This document shows, in pieces, positions 1-6,271 of a stretch of 7,868 nt of DNA. The DNA is taken from assembly GCA_020720965.1 (NCBI GenBank), contig DYNS01000131.1, forward strand, positions 1-7,868. Reading direction: 5' to 3'. The translations under genes and the position numbers were made by a program. Below the pieces are notes generated by a model that saw only the letters and a program-made list of their open reading frames with translations, had not been told where the DNA came from and did no database searches. This DNA is from Anaerolinea sp. (lineage in GTDB: Bacteria; Chloroflexota; Anaerolineae; Anaerolineales; Villigracilaceae). Every line of letters begins with the position of its first letter. Position 1 is the first letter of the stretch.

Positions 1-1
1 C

Positions 2-139
2 CCCGAAGCCGCCGCCCGCCTGGAGCGAGTTCTGACAACTGACCCCGGCATGGGGGTTGTCCGCCATGCAGACGCGGGCTACGAAATCGCCATCGAAACC
101 GCCAAAAAACACGGGATGAAACTTCCCATGTTGAAATAA
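2..139 (+). CDS. hutU: Urocanate hydratase, C-terminal fragment
   Basis: This is the 3' end of a gene that enters from the left edge: 45 codons in frame, then TAA at 137-139. The visible peptide ends with a block reading DPGMGVVRHADAGYEIAI and finishes KLPMLK. From memory this matches the conserved C-terminus of urocanase (urocanate hydratase), which includes a conserved VxRHADAGY segment. The enzyme is cytosolic, uses tightly bound NAD+, and converts urocanate to imidazolone propionate in histidine degradation. The NAD-binding core and the catalytic cysteine lie outside the window, so activity cannot be judged. The gene converges on surE, with about 100 bp between their stop codons. No other hut gene is visible here. 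Confidence 0.85.
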   Translation, partial: PEAAARLERVLTTDPGMGVVRHADAGYEIAIETAKKHGMKLPMLK

Positions 140-191
140 GTGGCAAAATCCTCACCATCCGCCCTCCCCCCGATAGGGCAGAAGACTCAAA

Positions 192-218
192 AGCCCCTCC
201 CCCGGCGGGGGAGGGGCT
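192..218 (-). terminator. Hairpin between convergent hutU and surE, probable surE terminator
   Basis: A perfect 12-bp inverted repeat (192-203 with 207-218) has a 3-nt loop and is almost entirely G/C. On the minus strand it starts 20 nt after the surE stop and is followed by a run of only four T (192-189). On the plus strand it is followed by G-rich sequence with no T tract. It therefore fits a surE terminator better than a hutU one, although it could slow polymerase from both sides. Similar C-rich/G-rich palindromes also occur as dispersed intergenic repeats in many genomes, so it may be a repeat copy. Confidence 0.55.
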
Positions 219-238
219 GGGGTGAAGGCAACTGACTT

Positions 239-1042
239 TTACGCCCATCCAAAATCGTCCCGCTCGGCTTGGGTAAGGAAAGCGGTTAAATCCAACTGCA
301 AGGGGCAAACCGAAATCTGCCGTTTTTTCAACAGGGTATACACATCCGTATCTTCCGGCTCACGCTGCCAATCCAAAGCCAACTCATACCCCACCGTCCC
401 CGGCACATCCCAACTGGAGCGTTGAGCGGCAACCGGCATGTAATAGCGCTGCTGCGAAACCCGCGTCCACTGCCAGGGGGTTTGGCGCGTGGCGGTGGAG
501 GGGATGTCAATTTTCAACACCTGTGCCACGCCAGGTAAGCCACGCTCCACCACAAGGCGGGCAAAATACAAAGTAATCTGCGCCGCTTCCGAAAAATCCA
601 CCTCGGTGGAATAAGAAAGGTGATGGGCTTTTTCCGTCTCCAGCGAAACCGCCAGGGCAGGAATACCCATGGAAGCCGCCTCCAACGCCGCGCCCACCGT
701 GCCAGAGATGGTGATGCCGCTGGCAAGATTCTCACCATAGTTGATGCCGGACACGACCAAATCCGGCGGCTGGGGCATCACCTCCAGCAAAGCGTGCTGC
801 ACTGCCTGAGCGGGAGAGCCGCCCACCGCGTGGACTGTCCAATCCTGCCCGTTTACGCGCATCGTCTCCACCCGAATCAGCCCATCGGATGTGCTTGGCA
901 AGCTGCGCCCCATGCCAGAAGACTGCTCACGCGGGGCGACAACAGTCACATACCCCAAAGAAGAAAGCGCCGCCGCCGCTGCCCACAAACCCGGCGAGCG
1001 GATTCCATCGTCATTGGTCAACAAAATCTGAAGTCTATCCAC
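239..1042 (-). CDS. surE: 5'/3'-nucleotidase SurE
   Basis: SurE is a metal-dependent phosphatase that dephosphorylates nucleoside monophosphates and is linked to stationary-phase survival. The 267-residue product is close to the usual ~250. Near the N-terminus it shows ILLTNDDGIRSPG, with the metal-binding pair D11-D12. The Ser loop follows (VVAPREQSSG, S42 at the metal-ligand position), then VSGINYGEN with metal ligand N101, and SGTVGAALEAASMGIPALAVS. The Asp usually found after VVAP is Arg38 here. The GTG at 1042 is preferred because AAGGAGGA (1057-1050) lies 7 nt upstream and the SurE fold begins within five residues. A longer in-frame reading back to 1153 would run through the terminator and into the tRNA gene. 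No promoter is obvious in the 27 nt between the tRNA terminator and the start. The gene converges on hutU. Confidence 0.95.
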   Translation of the reverse strand: MDRLQILLTNDDGIRSPGLWAAAAALSSLGYVTVVAPREQSSGMGRSLPSTSDGLIRVETMRVNGQDWTVHAVGGSPAQAVQHALLEVMPQPPDLVVSGINYGENLASGITISGTVGAALEAASMGIPALAVSLETEKAHHLSYSTEVDFSEAAQITLYFARLVVERGLPGVAQVLKIDIPSTATRQTPWQWTRVSQQRYYMPVAAQRSSWDVPGTVGYELALDWQREPEDTDVYTLLKKRQISVCPLQLDLTAFLTQAERDDFGWA

Positions 1043-1049
1043 AGAAAAA

Positions 1050-1057
1050 TCCTCCTT
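1050..1057 (-). promoter_or_regulatory. Ribosome binding site of surE
   Basis: The minus strand reads AAGGAGGA, a near-full Shine-Dalgarno sequence, with 7 nt to the GTG at 1042. This site decides the surE start in favour of GTG over upstream in-frame ATGs that lie inside the tRNA-Arg gene. Confidence 0.88.
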
Positions 1058-1069
1058 GTTAGGGGTTGT

Positions 1070-1106
1070 AAAACAAAAAGAGCGGCAACGAAATTCGTTA
1101 CCGCTC
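1070..1106 (-). terminator. Intrinsic terminator of the tRNA-Arg transcript
   Basis: On the minus strand, 13 bases (1106-1094) pair with 1092-1080, with one T-G wobble in the stem. The T tract follows at 1079-1070 (TTTTTGTTTT). The nominal loop is a single base, so the apical A/T pairs would open in RNA. The hairpin begins 5 nt after the tRNA discriminator base and its T tract ends 27 nt before the surE GTG. It should end the tRNA transcript and may limit readthrough into surE. Confidence 0.88.
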
Positions 1107-1111
1107 CTGTG

Positions 1112-1184
1112 CGCCCTCGGCGCGACTCGAACACGCGACCTATTGCTCCGCAAGCAAGCGCTCTATCCACTGAGCTACGAGGGC
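1112..1184 (-). tRNA. tRNA-Arg (anticodon GCG)
   Basis: The minus strand folds into a complete 73-nt cloverleaf. The acceptor stem is GCCCTCG paired perfectly with CGAGGGC. The D stem is GCTC/GAGC with an 8-nt loop. The anticodon loop is TTGCGGA, with anticodon GCG at 1151-1149, reading CGC (Arg). The variable loop is AGGTC and the T stem is GCGTG/CGCGC with loop TTCGAGT. The discriminator is G at 1112. CCA is not encoded, because the next bases are CAC, so it must be added after transcription. The first anticodon-stem pair (27-43) is a C-U mismatch, while the other four pairs are canonical. A near-consensus promoter lies just upstream and an intrinsic terminator just downstream, so the gene is its own transcription unit. 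Confidence 0.96.
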
Positions 1185-1198
1185 ATTTGCGAGACGAT

Positions 1199-1227
1199 AT
1201 TCTACCGCAGAGAATTTTTTCGGTCAA
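1199..1227 (-). promoter_or_regulatory. Sigma70-type promoter of tRNA-Arg
   Basis: On the minus strand, TTGACC (1227-1222) is separated by exactly 17 nt from TAGAAT (1204-1199). Each hexamer differs from consensus at one position. Transcription would start near 1192, about 8 nt before the mature tRNA 5' end, leaving a short leader for RNase P. The promoter sits in the 62-nt gap between the cyclase stop and the tRNA. Confidence 0.85.
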
Positions 1228-1246
1228 GGGGGTAAACTTTTGGCGG

Positions 1247-2647
1247 TTAGGATAAGACCTGATAGGCTTGAATGGCGTTTTCGCGCCCACGCAGGCTGAT
1301 GGCTCCCACCCTTTGAAAGGTGTATTTGGCGCTAATGGCGGCGACAGTGGCGGGACCTACGATAATTTTGTAAGGGCGGGCGTATTCCTGCAGGCGATAA
1401 GCCACGTTTACCACATCGCCAATGACGTTAAACTCGGCGCGTTCTTTGGTGCCAACGTAGCCGACCATGGCGCTGCCGGTGTTAATCGAGATTCCAATCA
1501 CAATCCGCCTGCCTTCATCCAGCGAGCCGGTGCGGTTGGTTACGGTAATCAACTCCCGCCCGGCAGAAACGGCTTTCTCCTCGGTCGATTCTCCGGCTTC
1601 GTTCTGCGGAAAGATTCCCAAAATGCCATCTCCGAGGTATTTAACCATGCCCTTGTAACGGAAGATGATTTGGGAGGCTTCCTGGTAAAAATTGTTGAGG
1701 ATGGAGGCAAAGTGTTTGGGTCCCAGCTTTTCTGCCAGGGCGGTGGAGTTGGCAATGTCGGAAAAGAGGACGGTGACTTTTTGCTCTTCCAGACCGGGCA
1801 GTTCGCCGGTGGAGAGGTAGTCTTTTAGCAGGTATTCCGCTTCGGTGGGGGAGACAAAGCGCAACAGCAGGCGGCGGGTTTGCTCTTCGGCGCGGATTTT
1901 ATCCAGCAGGTCGGTGCGTTGGATGGTGAGGGCGGCCTGGTGGCTGATGGCGATTGCGAGCTGCAGGTCGCGCCGGGCAAAGGGGCGGGTTCCCGGTTTG
2001 GATTTGCTCATGCTGATAAGCCCCAGGGTTTCTTCCCCGCTGACGATGGGGACGTACATGAAGGCGGGAGTTACCTCGGCGGTGCGGTTGCGGAGGGCTT
2101 TTTGGGCGAGGGGGTCTATGAGGGCAGAGGTTTGCAGGGCTGCCAGCTCGCGGCGCAGAAGGATTTGGCAGTTGTCTACCCCCATCACACGCTTCATCAG
2201 GGCTGTTACTTCCCGGATGGCGGTGGGGCTGTCTAAAACGGTGTTGAGTTTGCTGGCGACTTCGACGAGCAGGATGGCGTGCTCGTCTAGCGATTCCAGC
2301 ATCAGCTCACGGGTGTAGAGGTGGGTGCTGGCTTGCTGGGGTTGCTCTGAGTTTTGGTGGGTAATGTGCAGGACAACCTGCCCAATGCGTACCTGGTCTT
2401 CGGGGTTGAGTTGGGCGGTTCCGTATAGGCGTTGATGGTTGATGTAGGTTCCGTTGGTGCTGCCTTCGTCCGTGATGGTGAGGTAGTCGTTGGCTTCGTC
2501 CAGGGTGATGCGGGCGTGTTGGCGGGATGCACCAGAGTCGTTTATGGGGATGTTGTTAAAGCTGGCTCGCCCCAGGGTTAGGCTGCCGGGTGGGATGGGG
2601 ATGGTTTTTGGTTCTTGCTCTGGGGCGTTAAGGATGATGTACCACAT
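1247..2647 (-). CDS. FHA-GAF-class III adenylate/guanylate cyclase
   Basis: This 466-residue protein has three domains and no membrane segment. Residues 1-97 are an FHA (phosphothreonine-binding) domain with GR at 26-27, SRQHA at 41-45 and GSTNGTYIN at 62-70. Residues ~120-245 look like a GAF domain and run into a helical linker. Residues ~287-466 are a class III cyclase catalytic domain that makes cAMP or cGMP. Metal aspartates D297 (LFSDI) and D340 (KYLGDG) are present, as are purine-binding K336 and transition-state residues N414 and R418. The second purine-specifying position, usually Asp or Thr, is Asn407, so the product nucleotide is uncertain. The ATG at 2647 is chosen because the FHA fold starts there. 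A start at 2698 would overlap the upstream gene by 41 bp. The start follows the upstream stop by 10 nt without a clear Shine-Dalgarno, suggesting translational coupling. Confidence 0.92.
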   Translation of the reverse strand: MWYIILNAPEQEPKTIPIPPGSLTLGRASFNNIPINDSGASRQHARITLDEANDYLTITDEGSTNGTYINHQRLYGTAQLNPEDQVRIGQVVLHITHQNSEQPQQASTHLYTRELMLESLDEHAILLVEVASKLNTVLDSPTAIREVTALMKRVMGVDNCQILLRRELAALQTSALIDPLAQKALRNRTAEVTPAFMYVPIVSGEETLGLISMSKSKPGTRPFARRDLQLAIAISHQAALTIQRTDLLDKIRAEEQTRRLLLRFVSPTEAEYLLKDYLSTGELPGLEEQKVTVLFSDIANSTALAEKLGPKHFASILNNFYQEASQIIFRYKGMVKYLGDGILGIFPQNEAGESTEEKAVSAGRELITVTNRTGSLDEGRRIVIGISINTGSAMVGYVGTKERAEFNVIGDVVNVAYRLQEYARPYKIIVGPATVAAISAKYTFQRVGAISLRGRENAIQAYQVLS

Positions 2648-2657
2648 AGATAAGCGT

Positions 2658-4979
2658 TTAGGATTTTTCCAAAAAGCCGGTGGCGCGTCCTTCTTCATCG
2701 TCCATGATGATTTTAAGGGTGTGGTCGCGGCGATAGTCTTGTATGTCTATCAGTCGCAGGACGTTGAGGAGGCTGGGGTCGGCGTTTTTGTATCGTTCCG
2801 AGAGGCGGTTGGGGGTGGCGTAAAAAATGCTGCGGTTAAAGACAACATCCGGGTCATCCAGGTAAATGGCGAGGGGGTAGATGTGGGCTTCCATCAGGTC
2901 TTGGAAGAAATGGGTGCCGAAGGATGGTTCGGGGGAGGTGCCGATTTCCTGCCCGGAGAGTTCGATGAGGGCTTTGGTGTTGTAAATGTCGCCGTAGGCA
3001 ACATGAACGCCGAGGTCGGGGGTGGATGTGCCCCATCTGCCGGGTCCGATGCAGATGAATGCCTGGTCTTTGAGGGCTTCGTTAAGTTGGCTGATGGCGC
3101 GTTGCAGGCGGCTGCGTTCCGAGGCGGAGGGCAGGCTGAAGTAGCCTTCCGGGGTGACGAAGAGGATGTAGCGAATTTCGGAGATGACTCCGTGCGGGAC
3201 CATGCGGCGGGTGGAGAAGACAATATCCTGGGCGGGCAGGTCGGTGGGGGTGAGGGCGGGTTCTTCCTGGGTGTTGATGTGGCTCTGGGTGCGGCATTGC
3301 AACAGGGTGATGCGGACGCCGGGGTTGATGGTTTGCGGGTCGGTGACTTGTACGGTGAATTCGGTATCTACCGGGGAGTTGTATTCTTCTTCCAGAATGG
3401 CTAATGCCTGGCGCATGTGGGAGGCGAAAGGGGTGCGGCGCAACATTTCGTCAAAGTTGATGACCATGTTCTGAATTTCGGCGGTGCTGGTGCGGATGGC
3501 GCTGAGGTAGCCGCCTTCGTCCACCTGGGCGATGTAGCGCAGGGGTTGGTAACGGGGGGTGAGAACTTGATGGACGGGCAGGCTGCGCAGGCTGTTGGTT
3601 TCAAAGTCTATGAGGTCTACATATTTTTGGGAGTAGCGCCGAATGGCTTCTGGCGAGGCGGCGGGGTGCAGCATGGGGTGGCTGAGGGCGACCAGGCGGG
3701 GGTGGTCGTTGGCGACTGTATCTACGGCGCGGGTTCCCAAGCCCCATACCAGGCGCAGGAAACCGTCTTCCCGCCGAATTTGGGGAGACCAGCGGTATAG
3801 GTTGCGACTAAAGGCGACCCCTGCGCCGTGCGGCAGGAAGTATTTGCCGTATTGTTCGCCTTGCACAAACTGAATCAGTACGGCGATGCGCTCATCATAT
3901 TCCACCAAGCCGCGATGATGGCGGTAGAGCAGGGCATCCGGGTTAAGTCCGCTGGCGTAGACGCGGGCAATTGCCTGGGTGAGGGCTTGCAGGTTCTCTT
4001 GCGGGGTTCCCTGGTTGGGGAGGAAGAAGCTGTCGTATTTTCCGGCAAAGGCGGTTCCCAGGCTGTCTTCCAGCAGGCTGGAAGAGCGGACGATGAGGGG
4101 GCGGTTTTGGGCTTCGGAAATGACCGCCTGCAAGCGTTCCACAATGTCTTCGGGGAAGATTCCGCGTTGGAATTGTTGGGCAATGACGGGGTAGTCGGCG
4201 CGGATTTGCTCTTCGGGTTTGTATTTTTGGTCTGCCCAATGCAGAAGCCCGTTGGCGGAAAGGAAGGTGTAGAAAACATCTGAGGCGAGGAAGTAGGAAA
4301 CCGGTATCTGAAAGGCTTCGCGCACTTCTGGCGGGGCAACCTCCCGAATGATTCGGTAGGCAAGCAACATTCCGGCAGATTTGCCTCCAATTTTGCCATA
4401 GCCAATTTTACGGCTTTGCAGTTCTTGTAAGTCGCCTACGGTGAACCAGCGCCGGGCAATTTTGAGGTAGGAAAGATGGTCGCTGATGAGGGTGCGGATG
4501 AGGACGACTTTAATTTCTTGCAGGCGGGCTTCCAGGTGTTTGCGTTTTTCCGGGGGCAGGCGTTCTATCATCTGCGCCTGTTGAAAGAGCATTTCCTGGG
4601 GGGCAAGTTCCGGGTTAAAGGTGACGATGTTAGGAATTTCGCCGCGCTCGCCCACTGTTTGGCGCACGAGCGACTCAAATTCTTCGTAAGGCAGGTTGTA
4701 AGAGAAATAGAAATCGGTGAGGGTGTCGCGCATCCGCTCCAGGCGCAGTTCCCAAATTTCAAAGGGTTCCTGGTTAAAAGGTTCGGTCAGTCCCTCCCTG
4801 GTTTGGGAGGCAATTGCCCTGCGGCGCGCCTGGCTTTCAAACCGCTCCGGCTGAATAATGCCGCGCTTAAACAGCTCGGCGCGCATCTTTTCTCGAATGC
4901 GCGGCGCGAGGATGGGGTATTGGGTGAGAGCGAGGTAAATATTTAAGACCGGGTCGGATGATGGGTGAGGGAGAGTCAT
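2658..4979 (-). CDS. PEP/pyruvate-binding (PPDK_N-like) ATP-grasp protein without phosphotransfer domains
   Basis: The product has 773 residues. Residues 1-190 form a charged, mostly helical N-terminal region that I do not recognise. Residues ~196-565 resemble the nucleotide-binding domain of PEP synthase and pyruvate phosphate dikinase: KIGGKSAGM (196-204), a VRSS block followed by LEDSLGTAFAGKYDSF (297-318), and a closing LLQCR at 559-563, comparable to the usual LQARP. Residues ~580-773 form a further region with GPGRWGTS at 645-652 and GTHFFQDL at 688-695. The swivelling phosphohistidine domain and the PEP/pyruvate barrel are absent, so this is not a complete PEP synthase. A phosphotransferase or nucleotide-sensing role is possible but unproven. 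The gene is downstream of dnaN and 10 nt upstream of the cyclase. The ATG at 4979 is the first ATG after an in-frame stop and has no visible Shine-Dalgarno. Confidence 0.85.
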   Translation of the reverse strand: MTLPHPSSDPVLNIYLALTQYPILAPRIREKMRAELFKRGIIQPERFESQARRRAIASQTREGLTEPFNQEPFEIWELRLERMRDTLTDFYFSYNLPYEEFESLVRQTVGERGEIPNIVTFNPELAPQEMLFQQAQMIERLPPEKRKHLEARLQEIKVVLIRTLISDHLSYLKIARRWFTVGDLQELQSRKIGYGKIGGKSAGMLLAYRIIREVAPPEVREAFQIPVSYFLASDVFYTFLSANGLLHWADQKYKPEEQIRADYPVIAQQFQRGIFPEDIVERLQAVISEAQNRPLIVRSSSLLEDSLGTAFAGKYDSFFLPNQGTPQENLQALTQAIARVYASGLNPDALLYRHHRGLVEYDERIAVLIQFVQGEQYGKYFLPHGAGVAFSRNLYRWSPQIRREDGFLRLVWGLGTRAVDTVANDHPRLVALSHPMLHPAASPEAIRRYSQKYVDLIDFETNSLRSLPVHQVLTPRYQPLRYIAQVDEGGYLSAIRTSTAEIQNMVINFDEMLRRTPFASHMRQALAILEEEYNSPVDTEFTVQVTDPQTINPGVRITLLQCRTQSHINTQEEPALTPTDLPAQDIVFSTRRMVPHGVISEIRYILFVTPEGYFSLPSASERSRLQRAISQLNEALKDQAFICIGPGRWGTSTPDLGVHVAYGDIYNTKALIELSGQEIGTSPEPSFGTHFFQDLMEAHIYPLAIYLDDPDVVFNRSIFYATPNRLSERYKNADPSLLNVLRLIDIQDYRRDHTLKIIMDDEEGRATGFLEKS

Positions 4980-5010
4980 GGCAGTTGGGAGGTCTGGTAC
5001 AAAATGCAGT

Positions 5011-5051
5011 CTGCCTTCGTAGTGCGTTTTGGGGATGCGCTACGAAGGCAG
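5011..5051 (-). terminator. Inverted repeat overlapping the dnaN stop codon
   Basis: A perfect 12-bp stem (5011-5022 with 5040-5051) encloses a 17-nt loop. The upstream arm on the minus strand is the last three sense codons of dnaN plus its TAG. After the hairpin the minus strand has only TTTT (5004-5001), so termination would be partial. It could instead stabilise the dnaN 3' end or attenuate the downstream gene, whose ATG is 31 nt beyond the hairpin. The T-rich stretch on the plus side is only the complement of A-rich dnaN codons. Confidence 0.5.
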
Positions 5052-6206
5052 TATTTTTCTTCTTTTTCGCCGCAATTGCCCCAGGTGCATGGGCATAATG
5101 ACATGGATGAAGTTATCATCCCCTACCGGGCGAACCACCCCCGGCGCATTGGAGGCAGAGGTTTCTATTGCCACGTTGGGCGTTTTGATAACCTCCAACA
5201 CTTCGCGCAAGAATTTGACGTTGAAGGCAATCAGCAGGGGAACCCCGTCCACCGTTGCTTCCACAATCGTCTCGTTAGAGCCGGTTTCCTCGCTGTTGGC
5301 GGAAATTTCCACCTCACCAGGCTGCAACTCGCCCGCGTTTTTAATGTTCATCCGCACGACGTTGGTGCCTTCGCGGGCAAAAATCTCTGCCTGACGGCAG
5401 GCTTTGAGCAAAGAGGCAGTGGAAACCAGGGTGCGCGATTTGTGGCTGCGCGGGATAATTTGATGATAATCCGGGAAGGTTCCATCAATCAGCTGCGAGG
5501 CAAGTTCCACATCCTTCACCCGGAAGATGACCTGCCCTCGCCCTTTGGGTAGCACCATCTGAATCACCTGCTCGCCATCCGAGGCAATCCGCGCCAGTTC
5601 TTGCAAAGCCCTGGCGGGGATAATCGCCGTTACCGGGGCGGGAGCGGCGCTGGAAAGGACAGCCTTGCGTACCGAAAGCCGGAAGCCATCCGCTGCCGCC
5701 ATCGTCAGGGTATCCCCTTCCACATGCAGCAGAACACCCATCAACACCGGGCGCGATTCATCGGTGGAGGCGGCAAACGCCACCTGCTGAATCATTTCCT
5801 TAAAATCCGCCACGTTAATCGCAATCGCGCCCTCAAACTCCGGCACGGGCAGGGGCGGGAATTCTTGCGCGTCAATGCCCTTAATCTCGTTGGTGGAAGA
5901 GCCAGAGCGCAAGTTAAGGGTTTGGGTACGCGGCTCCAGAATGAGGCTCACCTGCGGGTCTGGCAGAGTTCCCACCAGGTCGGCAAAGGTGCGGGCAGGG
6001 ATGGTAGTGGAGCCTTCCTCCTCCACCCTTGCGCCAATCCAGCAGGTGATACCCATCTCCAAATTGGTGGCGGAAAGGCGCAAACGCCCCTCATCCGTAG
6101 CAATCAGCACGTTGGCAAGTACCGGCAGGGTGCTGCGGGGCGAAACAGCCCGCGAGACAACCCCCAGACCCTTCGCCAAGTTTTCTTGAAGCACAGTTAC
6201 TTTCAT
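5040..6206 (-). CDS. dnaN: DNA polymerase III subunit beta (sliding clamp)
   Basis: This is the ring-shaped processivity clamp that holds DNA polymerase III and other repair factors on DNA. The 388-residue product starts MKVTVLQENLAKGLGVVSRAV and contains the family's RSTLPVLANVLI and ADGFRLSVRK segments. The three clamp domains fall at about 1-120, 130-250 and 255-375. The canonical end (VIMPMHL) is at residues 369-375. Most clamps stop there, but this one continues 13 residues with a basic tail, GQLRRKRRKILPS. The start is secure: AGGAGG at 6220-6215 lies 8 nt upstream of the ATG. The gene is divergent from the methyltransferase and is the first of a minus-strand run. No dnaA or recF is visible next to it in this window. 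Confidence 0.97.
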   Translation of the reverse strand: MKVTVLQENLAKGLGVVSRAVSPRSTLPVLANVLIATDEGRLRLSATNLEMGITCWIGARVEEEGSTTIPARTFADLVGTLPDPQVSLILEPRTQTLNLRSGSSTNEIKGIDAQEFPPLPVPEFEGAIAINVADFKEMIQQVAFAASTDESRPVLMGVLLHVEGDTLTMAAADGFRLSVRKAVLSSAAPAPVTAIIPARALQELARIASDGEQVIQMVLPKGRGQVIFRVKDVELASQLIDGTFPDYHQIIPRSHKSRTLVSTASLLKACRQAEIFAREGTNVVRMNIKNAGELQPGEVEISANSEETGSNETIVEATVDGVPLLIAFNVKFLREVLEVIKTPNVAIETSASNAPGVVRPVGDDNFIHVIMPMHLGQLRRKRRKILPS

Positions 6207-6271
6207 CGGCGTTTCCTCCTGCTAAAAATTTGGCTAGAAAGCCCTATTTTACATCATTTATAATAACCGCC
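6207..6271. promoter_or_regulatory. Divergent promoter region between dnaN and the methyltransferase
   Basis: This 65-bp A/T-rich gap must serve both directions. On the plus strand, TATAAT (6259-6264) is a perfect -10 box placed 7 nt before the ATG at 6272, with no good -35 at normal spacing. On the minus strand, TAAAAT (6251-6246) and the near-palindromic TTATTATAA (6266-6258) are possible -10 boxes for dnaN, again without a convincing -35. The dnaN ribosome binding site is AGGAGG at 6220-6215. Confidence 0.6.
6259..6264 (+). promoter_or_regulatory. -10 box implying a leaderless methyltransferase mRNA
   Basis: The consensus TATAAT ends 7 nt upstream of the ATG at 6272, so transcription should start at or next to the A of that codon. 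The 7 nt between them carry no Shine-Dalgarno. The geometry is that of leaderless bacterial genes. It also argues against the longer in-frame start at 6230, which lies upstream of the -10 box. Confidence 0.6.

Noticed and set aside
161..179. Second small hairpin after hutU (5-bp stem)
   Set aside because: The stem is short, has a 9-nt loop and no T tract follows, so it is too weak to call.
1043..1153. Longer surE reading with an ATG at 1153
   Set aside because: It would place 37 extra residues over the tRNA-Arg gene and its terminator. The GTG at 1042 has a strong ribosome binding site and starts right at the SurE fold.
2648..2698. Cyclase start at 2698
   Set aside because: It overlaps the upstream gene, has no ribosome binding site, and adds residues before the normal FHA beginning.
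5052..5076. T-rich stretch after the inverted repeat, read as a plus-strand terminator
   Set aside because: No plus-strand gene ends there. The T bases are the complement of Lys/Arg codons at the end of dnaN.
2490..5552. Long open frames on the plus strand opposite the cyclase, ATP-grasp and dnaN genes
   Set aside because: They are antisense shadows: low-complexity translations with no recognisable domains, and their extent follows the real genes on the other strand.
6230..6271. Methyltransferase start at 6230
   Set aside because: It lies upstream of the TATAAT at 6259-6264, so the transcript from that promoter would not include it.
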